A DNA stretch of 25,296 nucleotides from Deltaproteobacteria bacterium (lineage in GTDB: Bacteria > Bdellovibrionota > UBA1018 > UBA923), in the NCBI GenBank assembly GCA_016194725.1, contig JACQAW010000296.1, forward strand, positions 1-25,296, written 5' to 3'. Every line of letters begins with the position of its first letter. Position 1 is the stretch's first letter. The translations under genes and the position numbers were made by a program. The notes under the pieces are model-generated. The model had not been told where the DNA came from and did no database searches. It was given only the letters and a program-made list of their open reading frames with translations. Positions 1-6,562 of this stretch are shown here, one piece after another.

Positions 1-2
1 AG

Positions 3-536
3 GGCGACCGCGAACGCTGTCTGGCGGCCGGCATGGACGATTATGTTTCCAAGCCCATCGACTCCAGCGCCCTGGACAAGATCATCAATCGCTGGCTGGC
101 CAAAAGCAATGTGCGGCCAGCAGCGGCAAAAGACCGTCGCACGGCCGGCATGATGGCCGATGACTCACGGGCCATCGACGCCGGCGCCCTTGAGATTCTT
201 CGCGAACTGCAAGACAAAGACGATCCCAATATGCTCAGCGAGTTGATCAAGCTTTTCGTAGGCACGACGCCTGACCGCCTGGCGAAAATGAATAATACCA
301 TCATAGCTGCCAATGCCAATGAGCTTGCGCTCTGCGCGCACACCCTCAAATCAAGCTGCGCGAATCTGGGCGCCCGCGCGATGCGCGACCTTTGCACCAG
401 CCTCGAAGATCTGGGAAATGCCGGTACCTGCTCTGGCGCAAGCGAGCTTTTCGCCAAGCTTGAAAAGGAATTTGACCGGGCACGGGCCGAGCTGCAAACC
501 TATACCCAGACTCGCTCCAAAAGCCTGAATAGCTAA
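3..536 (+). CDS. Hybrid sensor histidine kinase, C-terminal part (REC end plus Hpt domain), 5' truncated
   Basis: Frame 3 is open from the window edge. The first residues read GDRERCLAAGMDDYVSKPI, the classic C-terminal end of a receiver domain in hybrid kinases, with the conserved Lys before Pro. A linker of about 35 residues leads into a histidine phosphotransfer domain containing AHTLKSSCANLGA. The phospho-acceptor His is encoded at 339-341. Hybrid kinases of this BarA/ArcB-like layout pass phosphate from His to Asp to the Hpt His and on to a separate receiver. The sensor, kinase core and start of the receiver lie outside the window, so signal and partner are unknown. The two orphan REC proteins in this window (7911-8351 and 17295-17699) are possible recipients, but nothing links them directly. 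The gene runs convergently into 553-933 with a 16-bp gap. Confidence 0.9.
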   Translation, partial: GDRERCLAAGMDDYVSKPIDSSALDKIINRWLAKSNVRPAAAKDRRTAGMMADDSRAIDAGALEILRELQDKDDPNMLSELIKLFVGTTPDRLAKMNNTIIAANANELALCAHTLKSSCANLGARAMRDLCTSLEDLGNAGTCSGASELFAKLEKEFDRARAELQTYTQTRSKSLNS

Positions 537-552
537 TGCCGCCTGCCCGGCC

Positions 553-933
553 TCAAGCCACCTTGCTGGGAAAATCGCGCTCACCTCGTTTTTCGATGGG
601 CGGCAACACCGCCCGCCTGCGCGTGGCCCGCATGTAAATGGCCAGCACCGATATCGCGCCGATGGTTGAAACAATGAACCCCGCACCGTCTCCCGGCCCG
701 TACCAGCCTACCGCACGCCCAAACCAGCCTGCCAGCAGCGAGCCGATCATTCCCAGCAGCGTGGTGCGCAGCACGCTTAAATGCTGGCGCCCCGGCATGA
801 TCGCGCGAGCCACCAGCCCGACGATAAAGCCAAAGATGATGAACCAGATCAGGTGAAACGAACTCAGAGTTACGGCCGCAAGCACGGCCAGCACGATACC
901 TATGGCGATGACAATGTTTTCAATCGGTCTCAT
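553..933 (-). CDS. GlsB/YeaQ/YmgE-family (transglycosylase-associated) membrane protein
   Basis: About 126 residues with three or four hydrophobic segments. The core FIIFGFIVGLVARAIMPGR, followed by a second Gly-rich helix and GFIVSTIGAISVLAIY, matches the small GlsB/YeaQ/YmgE stress-response membrane family (Pfam Transgly_assoc). Family members are usually about 80-90 residues. This one has an extra N-terminal hydrophobic segment and a charged C-terminal tail (RRRAVLPPIEKRGERD). I chose the ATG at 933 (MRPIENIVIA). A TTG at 975, two bases past the upstream gene's stop, is a longer alternative. No clear Shine-Dalgarno precedes either. It lies directly downstream of the amidase gene on the same strand and may be co-transcribed. 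The biochemical function of the family is unknown; it is often linked to envelope or acid stress. Confidence 0.8.
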   Translation of the reverse strand: MRPIENIVIAIGIVLAVLAAVTLSSFHLIWFIIFGFIVGLVARAIMPGRQHLSVLRTTLLGMIGSLLAGWFGRAVGWYGPGDGAGFIVSTIGAISVLAIYMRATRRRAVLPPIEKRGERDFPSKVA

Positions 934-977
934 GCGAGTGGATATTTGCACAGGCCTTGCCAAAACGGCCACCAAAC

Positions 978-1919
978 TTAAAGATTGCAGCGCCCGGCAG
1001 CCTTGATGCGCTCGCCCCGTTCAAAAAGCCGTAGGCGCAGCTGCGCAAGAAAGGCACGGCCGGGCTCGGCGTCGCGGTCGCTGCGATAGCCCGTGCGTTC
1101 GCTGAAGATATAAGTGTTCTCGAAATTGCGATACTCGGAATGCCCAATCACGTTGTCGATCGTGGGATGGCGGGCCACCAAGCTTTCGATGAGCAGCTCG
1201 TTTGACCGCAGCTGTTCTTTCGTAAGTGGGTGAGTCGGGCCCCCGATGTTTTCGATGCAAAGCGCGTTGCGGTTCATGCCCACGGCGTGGCGGCCCGTGC
1301 GATCGTCAGGCATCATGCGATAAATCGTGCCGTCACGATCGACGATAAAGTGGCAGGACACGTTCACCAGCCCGGCCGCGGCGAGCTCGGGCCTTCCTTC
1401 GAGCCTGGTGCGCTCAAAACCTTTGATCGTCTCGTCCAGATTGTTCGTGCCCGTCCAGTGGGTCACGATGGTGGTGGGATTTTTAAGATACGTCGAGCCA
1501 TCGCCGGTGTGTTTTTGAAGATACTCCCTCATTAGACTTTCGCGCTCAGGGGGCCAGGGAATCGGGTGCTCGACGATTTTGGGTTCTTCATCGGGCGGAG
1601 CGGCGGCCAGGCACTGATGCACGACGAAGTTTTTGAGCTTCATGACCTTGTCAAAGCAGGTTCTCAGAAATTCCGCCAACTTTAATGACACCGTGGCAGG
1701 CGGGCGATCCCGGGTGTGCACCCACTTCAATTCGGGCGAGTCGAGTATCATTACGATATCGGCAACAAGATCGGCCAGGCGCGGCTGATCGCCGGTTACC
1801 GTGCCCGCCAGAACGTGGCATTTGGCCGTGCCATCACACAGTTCGCTCGGCTCCCCTGCCAACGCGGAAAATGAGAACAAAAACGCGGCCATCAACCCGA
1901 ACGTGCGTGCAAAACTCAT
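978..1919 (-). CDS. Exported N-acetylmuramoyl-L-alanine amidase (Amidase_2 / PGRP fold)
   Basis: A 313-residue protein with a Sec signal peptide (residues 1-21, cleavage near SALAG) predicted to act in the periplasm. The zinc amidase core spans about residues 145-295. It contains TIVTHWTGT (zinc-ligand His154), VSCHFIVDRDGTIYRM, GRHAVGMNRNALCIENIGG (Glu223 region) and IGHSEYR (zinc-ligand His260). A third ligand would come from the Asp-rich RSDRDAEPG segment. The family cleaves the bond between N-acetylmuramic acid and L-Ala of peptidoglycan. Residues 22-140 are a Cys-containing N-terminal region I do not recognise, possibly a substrate-specificity domain. The start codon is preceded by a -10-like box rather than a Shine-Dalgarno. 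The GlsB-like gene lies immediately downstream, so the pair may serve the cell envelope. Confidence 0.88.
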   Translation of the reverse strand: MSFARTFGLMAAFLFSFSALAGEPSELCDGTAKCHVLAGTVTGDQPRLADLVADIVMILDSPELKWVHTRDRPPATVSLKLAEFLRTCFDKVMKLKNFVVHQCLAAAPPDEEPKIVEHPIPWPPERESLMREYLQKHTGDGSTYLKNPTTIVTHWTGTNNLDETIKGFERTRLEGRPELAAAGLVNVSCHFIVDRDGTIYRMMPDDRTGRHAVGMNRNALCIENIGGPTHPLTKEQLRSNELLIESLVARHPTIDNVIGHSEYRNFENTYIFSERTGYRSDRDAEPGRAFLAQLRLRLFERGERIKAAGRCNL

Positions 1920-1922
1920 CGC

Positions 1923-1934
1923 ACTATAATGATA
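1923..1934 (-). promoter_or_regulatory. -10-like element(s) immediately upstream of the amidase ATG
   Basis: On the minus strand the bases before the ATG at 1919 read TGGTATCATTATAGTGCG. This contains an extended -10 look-alike (TG-n-TATCAT) and overlapping CATTAT and TATAGT hexamers. CATTAT ends 6 nt before the ATG, which would place the transcription start at or next to the start codon. No Shine-Dalgarno is present. This is a prediction from spacing only. Confidence 0.45.
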
Positions 1935-1978
1935 CCAGAAATGTGCCCTATCGGCACACCCGTGCCAAACAGTGGTAT

Positions 1979-2659
1979 TTACAGCGGGATATGCTGACCA
2001 TTTTTAAGCATGCGCCACCGCTCGCGCACCTGCCCATAGTCATCGTACTTCGTGATGATCTTTTCACCGCTGGCCAGCGTGTCCTGGCGCCCTTCATACA
2101 GACCGGCGCTCGAGAGCTTGAGGTCGATGCGAAAACCATCGGGGCGAATCCATGAGAAGCCTTTCAGGTGCCCGGAATCGTAGTAGGAGCGCTCGACCTG
2201 CTCGCCCGACATCGAGACCAGGCCTTCGGCCCGCAGCTCGCCTTTTTCTGAAAAGCTGCGGTTGATGCTGGTGCCATCGTCGGTTTGTTCGAAAGTGGTT
2301 ACGCCGCCGTCGTCTTTATCATTGCGCACGATCTCGCGCCCGCGCGGAAAAGCCTGTTCGATGAGCACGGCGAGCCGCGGCTCGATGCTGTCTTTGGCGT
2401 CTTTCCGCTCTTTCACCGACGACTCCGGCTTGAGCACGGCCGAAATTTTCGAGGAGTCTTCGTCCGGCAAGCTCAAAGCCGGGCGGCTGGGCGCGCTGAT
2501 GGTGGTGGCCGGGATACTGGAAAGCTTGGGAGTGACGCAGGCAAGATCGGAATGCACGGTTTCAGCGAGCGCCAGCTCGGCGGGACGGCCCGTGAGCCGG
2601 GTTGCCGTTACACCGAGAAGAAAACCAAATACGCCCGCTAACAATAGATTCCGTTTCAC
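1979..2659 (-). CDS. Hypothetical membrane-anchored or exported protein with MORN/YwqK-like C-terminal repeats
   Basis: About 226 residues if translation starts at the GTG at 2659 (MKRNLLLAGVFGFLLG). This start gives a clean basic n-region and one hydrophobic segment (about residues 4-20) that is either a membrane anchor or a signal peptide. A TTG at 2695 would add 12 residues. The middle (about 45-120) is low-complexity and charged. The C-terminal 110 residues hold irregular beta-type units such as TDDGTSINRSFSEKGELRAEG, YYDSGHLKGF and YDDYGQVRERW, with a Tyr/Phe-x-x-x-Gly-x-Leu rhythm reminiscent of MORN or YwqK-type repeats. I do not recognise a catalytic site. It lies 38 bp downstream of lon on the same strand. 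A TAGAAT box 7 nt before the GTG suggests it may have its own leaderless promoter. Confidence 0.6.
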   Translation of the reverse strand: MKRNLLLAGVFGFLLGVTATRLTGRPAELALAETVHSDLACVTPKLSSIPATTISAPSRPALSLPDEDSSKISAVLKPESSVKERKDAKDSIEPRLAVLIEQAFPRGREIVRNDKDDGGVTTFEQTDDGTSINRSFSEKGELRAEGLVSMSGEQVERSYYDSGHLKGFSWIRPDGFRIDLKLSSAGLYEGRQDTLASGEKIITKYDDYGQVRERWRMLKNGQHIPL

Positions 2660-2697
2660 TCTCGAAATTCTATAATAACTTGCCTGCCCGCACAACC

Positions 2698-5076
2698 CTA
2701 GCCGTTAAGAACCACCGGCGGATTTTGCACCGGCAGCTCCAGCCCCACTGGTGCCACGACGTCCAGATTCAGCGCCAGCTTGAGCGCCTCGGTCACGTTT
2801 TCGACAAAGTCGAATTTAAGCTGCGAGCGAACCTCGTCGGGCACGTCCTTGAGGTCTTTTTGGTTGCGTTTACTCATGATGATGCGCTCAATGCCCGCCC
2901 GATGCGCGGCCATTACCTTTTCCTTGATTCCCCCCACCGGCATGACCGCGCCACGAAGCGTGACCTCGCCCGTCATGGCAAGTTTGGGGTCGACGCTGCG
3001 CCCTGAAAACAGCGACGCGATGGTGGTGAGCATCGTGATACCCGCGCTGGGACCGTCTTTCGGGATGGCTCCGGCCGGCACGTGGATGTGCAGGTCGCGT
3101 TTGTCATACTCAAACCCCGGCACGATGGCCGGCATTTTTGAGCGCACGACGCTCAAGGCGATCTGAGCCGACTCTTTCATCACATCGCCCAGCTGTCCGG
3201 TCAGGGTCAGCTTGCCCGAGCCGGGCATCAGACTGGCTTCGATGAAAAGAATCTCGCCACCTTGCGGCGTCCAGGCCAGGCCGGTTACAACGCCAGGCGG
3301 CGAAACACGCTCAGCCACCTCGTGGGCATAACGCTCATTACCCAGAATCTCTTCCAGCCCGGCAAGCTCGATGCGAATGGGCAATTGGCTGGCGTTCAAT
3401 ACCAACTCTGATGAAGCCCGGCACACCGTTGCAATGTGGCGTTGCAGCTCGCGCACGCCCGCCTCGCGAGTGTAGTGCGTGATGATTCTCATTAGAGCCT
3501 CGTCGCCCAGCACCAGCTGATTCGCGGTCAAGCCGTGAGCTTCGAGCTGCTTGGGAATCAGGTGGTTCTTGGCAATATGCAGCTTCTCGGCCGTAGTGTA
3601 GCCACTGACGTCGATAACCTCCATGCGGTCCAATAGCGGGCCGGGAATGGACTCCAGCGTATTGGCCGTGGCGATGAAGAACACCTTGGACAGGTCAAAA
3701 GGCACATCCAGATAGTGGTCCAGAAAGCCCGAATTTTGCTCAGGGTCCAGGACTTCCAAGAGGGCCGCTGCCGGGTCGCTATGGTAGCTATTGGCCATCT
3801 TGTCGATTTCGTCGAGAATGAACACGGGGTTGTTTTCGCCCGCTCGCTTGATGCCCTGAATGATGCGTCCGGGCATTGCGCCGATGTAGGTACGACGGTG
3901 CCCACGTATCTCGGCGTCGTCGCGCACGCCACCCAGGCTTCCGCGCACGAACTTTCGCCCCAATGCCCGCGCAATGCTTTGACCAAGGCTGGTCTTGCCT
4001 ACACCCGGCGGGCCAACCAACAATAGTATGGAGCCACCCGCATTTTTCTTGAGCTTCATGACGCCCAGGTGCTGCACGATGCGTTTTTTGATCTTGGGCA
4101 GCCCGTAGTGGTCGTGATCCAGGATTTCGCGGGCCTTTTCCAGATCGATTTCGCTGCCCGAGCTTTTGCCCCAGGGCAGGCCCACCAGAAGATCAAGGTA
4201 GTTGCGAATGACGTGCGCTTCGGGCGAGCTGTTGCCCACGGTTTCAAGCCGTTTGAGCTCCTCCAACGCCGTTTTCTTCACGGCCTCGGGCATGTCGGCG
4301 TCTTCGATGCGCTTGCGATAGTCGTCGTCGCCAGAGGGCCCGTTGCCCTCGCCCAGCTCTTCGCGAATGGTGCGCAGCTGCTCGCGCAGAATCGATTCGC
4401 GCTGCACCTTGCCCAGCTTGTGCGAAAGCTTGTCTCGAATTTCGCTTTGCACCAGCAACGAATCTTTAGAGGTCTGCATCAGCTCCAGCAGGCGCAGCAC
4501 GCGGCCCTTGAGCGAAACCAGCTCCAGTAGCTCCTGCTTCAGCGGCAGCCCGACTTCGATATTAGCCGCACACAGGTGGGATAAATATCCCAGATCGTCG
4601 ACACTCTCGAGCATCTCGCTGAGCCGTTCTGTATCGGCCGGCAGCAGCTTGAGCATCTCGCCCGCCAGTGTCTTCACGCTTCCAAGCAGAACCTGCGCGG
4701 TCTTGGCATCGAGATCGTCTTTGTCGGCCAACACCTCGCCTTTGGCCTCGAGGTACCCACCGTCTTCGCGCAAGCTGGTAATCGCGAAGCGCGACACGCC
4801 ACGCACGACGGCCTGGTAACCGTCTTCGCTTGAGCCGCGCAGACGCTCGATTTTGCAAAGCGTGCCCACCAGATAAAGATCGGCGGCCACCGGCTCGCGG
4901 TTGTCGTCGATTTTGGACTGCGCCACCGTGACCAGCCACTGCTCGGCCCCGTCGGCCCGTTGCACGGCCGCCATGCTTCGCGGGCGCCCGATTCGCAGCG
5001 GCAATACCGTGCCCGGATAGATGACTGAATTTTTGATCGGTAATACCGGATAGTAGCTGTTTGTCGCGTTTGCCAT
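2698..5076 (-). CDS. lon: ATP-dependent Lon protease
   Basis: A full-length 792-residue LonA. The N-terminal substrate-recognition domain covers about residues 8-200 (starting YYPVLPIKNSVIYPGTVLPL), followed by a coiled helical region to about 310. The AAA+ module has Walker A GPPGVGKT at 355-362 and Walker B VFILDEIDK. The C-terminal Ser-Lys protease domain has catalytic Ser677 in PKDGPSAGIT and Lys720 in GGIKEK. Lon is a cytoplasmic homohexamer that degrades misfolded proteins and specific regulators. The start is the ATG at 5076; the Shine-Dalgarno is weak. All key residues are intact. The upstream region is rich in possible control elements (a TTGACA box and two palindromes), consistent with a stress-regulated gene. 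It is followed on the same strand by the orphan gene at 1979-2659. Confidence 0.98.
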   Translation of the reverse strand: MANATNSYYPVLPIKNSVIYPGTVLPLRIGRPRSMAAVQRADGAEQWLVTVAQSKIDDNREPVAADLYLVGTLCKIERLRGSSEDGYQAVVRGVSRFAITSLREDGGYLEAKGEVLADKDDLDAKTAQVLLGSVKTLAGEMLKLLPADTERLSEMLESVDDLGYLSHLCAANIEVGLPLKQELLELVSLKGRVLRLLELMQTSKDSLLVQSEIRDKLSHKLGKVQRESILREQLRTIREELGEGNGPSGDDDYRKRIEDADMPEAVKKTALEELKRLETVGNSSPEAHVIRNYLDLLVGLPWGKSSGSEIDLEKAREILDHDHYGLPKIKKRIVQHLGVMKLKKNAGGSILLLVGPPGVGKTSLGQSIARALGRKFVRGSLGGVRDDAEIRGHRRTYIGAMPGRIIQGIKRAGENNPVFILDEIDKMANSYHSDPAAALLEVLDPEQNSGFLDHYLDVPFDLSKVFFIATANTLESIPGPLLDRMEVIDVSGYTTAEKLHIAKNHLIPKQLEAHGLTANQLVLGDEALMRIITHYTREAGVRELQRHIATVCRASSELVLNASQLPIRIELAGLEEILGNERYAHEVAERVSPPGVVTGLAWTPQGGEILFIEASLMPGSGKLTLTGQLGDVMKESAQIALSVVRSKMPAIVPGFEYDKRDLHIHVPAGAIPKDGPSAGITMLTTIASLFSGRSVDPKLAMTGEVTLRGAVMPVGGIKEKVMAAHRAGIERIIMSKRNQKDLKDVPDEVRSQLKFDFVENVTEALKLALNLDVVAPVGLELPVQNPPVVLNG

Positions 5077-5080
5077 GGCA

Positions 5081-5110
5081 ATAAGTTGGGGACGAATGGC
5101 TGGGTGTCAA
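5081..5110 (-). promoter_or_regulatory. Possible lon promoter (TTGACA -35)
   Basis: On the minus strand a consensus TTGACA lies at 5110-5105. ACTTAT follows after 18 bp at 5086-5081, only four bases before the lon ATG. The -35 is perfect but the -10 is weak and very close to the start codon. The real promoter could instead lie further upstream, around the AT-rich palindrome at 5121-5135. Confidence 0.35.
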
Positions 5111-5120
5111 ACCTGAATAG

Positions 5121-5151
5121 GTATATTTTGTATACTGAGGCACATAAGTGC
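5121..5151. promoter_or_regulatory. Two adjacent palindromes upstream of lon (operator-like)
   Basis: The first is a perfect inverted repeat, GTATA-N5-TATAC, at 5121-5135. The second is a near-perfect one, GCACATAAGTGC, at 5140-5151. Their centres are about 17-18 bp apart, a little under two helical turns. They sit 45-75 bp upstream of the lon ATG and 270 bp from the HxlR-type regulator gene. Dimeric winged-helix repressors bind sites of this general form. Which protein binds here is not shown by the sequence. Confidence 0.4.
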
Positions 5152-5197
5152 ATGTACAAACTTAGAAAATTCGACTGGCTGCCGGAAAAGGCAGCAT

Positions 5198-5376
5198 GAG
5201 TCCGAAGCAAGGGGGCGGGGGCCTGCCAACGGATCAATGACACCCAGCGCGATCTTGGCAATGCGCTTGATCAGAGTCGCTGGCTCGCTAGCCCTGACAC
5301 CCACCCCGCGCACCGCCACAAGCGGTTAGCAAGCACCTCAGTCCCCTGCAGGCCGCCCCCGGCCCCTTCGGGACTC
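5198..5376. ncRNA. Candidate structured RNA of about 180 nt between hxlR-type gene and lon
   Basis: No convincing gene lies between 5077 and 5404, yet 5198-5376 has long-range complementarity. GAGTCCGAAG (5198-5207) pairs with CTTCGGGACTC (5366-5376), GGGGGC (5211-5216) with GCCCCC (5355-5360), and GGCCTGC (5220-5226) with GCAGGCC (5348-5354). The closed interior contains three further hairpins: GATCA/TGATC plus AGCGC/GCGCT (5232-5272), GGCT/AGCC (5283-5294), and ACCGC/GCGGT (5312-5326). This multibranched fold under a discontinuous closing stem of about 23 bp resembles a housekeeping-type small RNA. I could not match it to 6S, SRP, tmRNA, RNase P or a known riboswitch. Strand is unresolved. 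The minus strand is slightly favoured because a GCTGCC/GGCAGC hairpin (5178-5195) followed by a weak U-rich stretch lies at that end. Confidence 0.4.
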
Positions 5377-5404
5377 GGTTAAATTTGAGTTCGGCACGGT
5401 AGAC

Positions 5405-5743
5405 TTAGTTTCGCTTTTTACCGCGCGTTTCGTTCTTCGAGCCCCACTTGCAAAGCGAATTCAGCACCGGCCGCAGGCTGCGGCCTCGCGGGGTCAGCGA
5501 GTACTCGACCTTGGGTGGCGCCTCGGGATGCACTTTGCGTTCAACCACGCCGTCCTTTTCAAGCTCGCGCAGCTGCAGCTTGAGCATGCGCTGGGTCACG
5601 TTGGGCATCAGGCGGCGCAGCTCGGTGAATCTTTTTTTGTCCCCGCGGAGGTGCCAAAGAATAAGAGTCTTCCACTTTCCGCCAATCACCGCGAGGGTGA
5701 CCTCCACCGGGCAGTTCCATTTCTTGGGCGGCTTGGCACTCAT
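5405..5743 (-). CDS. HxlR/DUF24-family winged-helix transcriptional regulator
   Basis: A 112-residue protein matching the HxlR family over nearly its whole length. It has WNCPVEVTLAVIGGKWKTLILWHL (with the conserved N-terminal Cys11), a helix-turn-helix region (RFTELRRLMPNVTQRMLKLQLRELEKDGVVER), and the wing and helix KVEYSLTPRGRSLRPVLNSLCKWG. HxlR proteins are dimeric and typically sense electrophiles or oxidants through the N-terminal Cys, then repress or activate nearby genes. The start is the ATG at 5743. An extended -10 (TGATATAAT) ends exactly 6 nt upstream and there is no Shine-Dalgarno, so the mRNA is predicted to be leaderless. The methyltransferase gene ends 7 bp upstream on the same strand. 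The likely target is its own locus or the palindromes near lon. Confidence 0.92.
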   Translation of the reverse strand: MSAKPPKKWNCPVEVTLAVIGGKWKTLILWHLRGDKKRFTELRRLMPNVTQRMLKLQLRELEKDGVVERKVHPEAPPKVEYSLTPRGRSLRPVLNSLCKWGSKNETRGKKRN

Positions 5744-5749
5744 GCTGTC

Positions 5750-5758
5750 ATTATATCA
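5750..5758 (-). promoter_or_regulatory. Extended -10 promoter of the HxlR gene, overlapping the methyltransferase stop codon
   Basis: The minus strand reads TGATATAAT (TG-n-TATAAT, a perfect extended -10) at 5758-5750, followed by six bases and the HxlR ATG at 5743. The hexamer contains the TAA stop (5753-5751) of the methyltransferase. With the usual 6-7 nt from -10 to the transcription start, the RNA would begin at the ATG. Confidence 0.6.
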
Positions 5759-6512
5759 GCTTCGGTGCGCTTACGCGAAACACCCGAATGCCCAGCTGCC
5801 AGCTCACGGCACGGCTGGCTTGGCTTTCGCCCCAGACCTGGGCAAGCCGGGGCGCCAGGTCTTCGAGCGGATTGTGTTTCACGTCGCGAATCATGGCTTG
5901 AGTAGCTGACCACGTGCCCAGGTAACCCAACAGGTGCGCGAGCGACCACTGCGCGTGCATGGCAAAGGGCGCCACCGCAACTTCTTCAAACGGAACGTCC
6001 ACGGTTTTATAACCGGTTTCGACCAGCTTGCGCTCGGGCTCCCAGTAGCGGCCCACGATATTGCGGTAATAATCCAGCACGATGGCATCCACTGCCGCAT
6101 CGATATGACAAAGCTCGTAGGTCCACAGCGCCAAACCCGCGCCGGGTTTGGAAACGCGCCGAACTTCGTCGAAAAAAAGCGGATGCTTGAACCAATGAAA
6201 AGCCTGCGCGACCGTCGTCAGATCGACCGAATGCGCGGCAAGCTTGGAATCTTCGGCGGTCGCCACCAAATACTGCACGTGCGGGTGGGGCGTTGCGGCT
6301 GCCAGCTGGCGCTCGCTGGGGTCGGTGGCAAAAACCTGCGCAAAATATCCCGCAAGCTCGGCTGCCGCCTGGCCATTGCCGGTGCCGCAATCCCAGGCAC
6401 ACTGTTTTGCCGCTGAAAATTCAGCAAGGTACGCAAAAAGCTCAGGGGGATAGGTGGGCCGAAACTTCGAATAATCGGCCGCTTGCTGCGAAAAAAGGTC
6501 TTTAAAGTTCAT
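5751..6512 (-). CDS. Class I SAM-dependent methyltransferase (Methyltransf_11 type)
   Basis: A 253-residue cytoplasmic protein with the Rossmann-fold methyltransferase pattern. Motif I is AWDCGTGNGQAA (residues 39-50). An acidic loop follows (FATDPSERQLAAA), then TAEDSKLAAHSVDLTTVAQAFHWF (motifs II and III, typical of small-molecule methyltransferases) and EVRRVSKPGAGLALWTYEL. The N-terminus, FSQQAADYSKFRPTYPPELFAYL, is characteristic of the subgroup related to trans-aconitate and other carboxylate methyltransferases. The substrate cannot be assigned. The start at 6512 is preceded by GCGGAG and by TTGTCT/TTATAA promoter boxes. The HxlR gene follows after 7 bp, so the regulator may respond to the compound this enzyme modifies; that is inference. 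Confidence 0.88.
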   Translation of the reverse strand: MNFKDLFSQQAADYSKFRPTYPPELFAYLAEFSAAKQCAWDCGTGNGQAAAELAGYFAQVFATDPSERQLAAATPHPHVQYLVATAEDSKLAAHSVDLTTVAQAFHWFKHPLFFDEVRRVSKPGAGLALWTYELCHIDAAVDAIVLDYYRNIVGRYWEPERKLVETGYKTVDVPFEEVAVAPFAMHAQWSLAHLLGYLGTWSATQAMIRDVKHNPLEDLAPRLAQVWGESQASRAVSWQLGIRVFRVSAPKLI

Positions 6513-6525
6513 TTAATCTCCGCAC

Positions 6526-6555
6526 TTATAACGAGCCAGTGCCTGCATGAGACAA
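6526..6555 (-). promoter_or_regulatory. Promoter of the methyltransferase gene
   Basis: The minus strand has TTGTCT (6555-6550), an 18-bp spacer and TTATAA (6531-6526), then GCGGAGA as a Shine-Dalgarno shortly before the ATG at 6512. It lies in the 50-bp divergent gap to the acyltransferase gene at 6563. Confidence 0.5.
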
Positions 6556-6562
6556 TAACTCC

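Noticed and set aside
4069..4530. Rightward open frames opposite lon
   Set aside because: They are high-G+C mirror frames of an intact essential-type gene with no start signals of their own.
5107..5319. 70-residue leftward frame in the lon upstream region
   Set aside because: It spans the palindromes and structured element, has no ribosome-binding site and no family resemblance.
5160..5404. 6S, SRP, tmRNA or RNase P RNA gene
   Set aside because: The conserved SRP tetraloop segment, tmRNA T-arm and CCA end, RNase P P4 motif and an alignable 6S central bubble are all missing. A short CAGTCCCCTG match to 6S RNA is on the wrong side of the fold.
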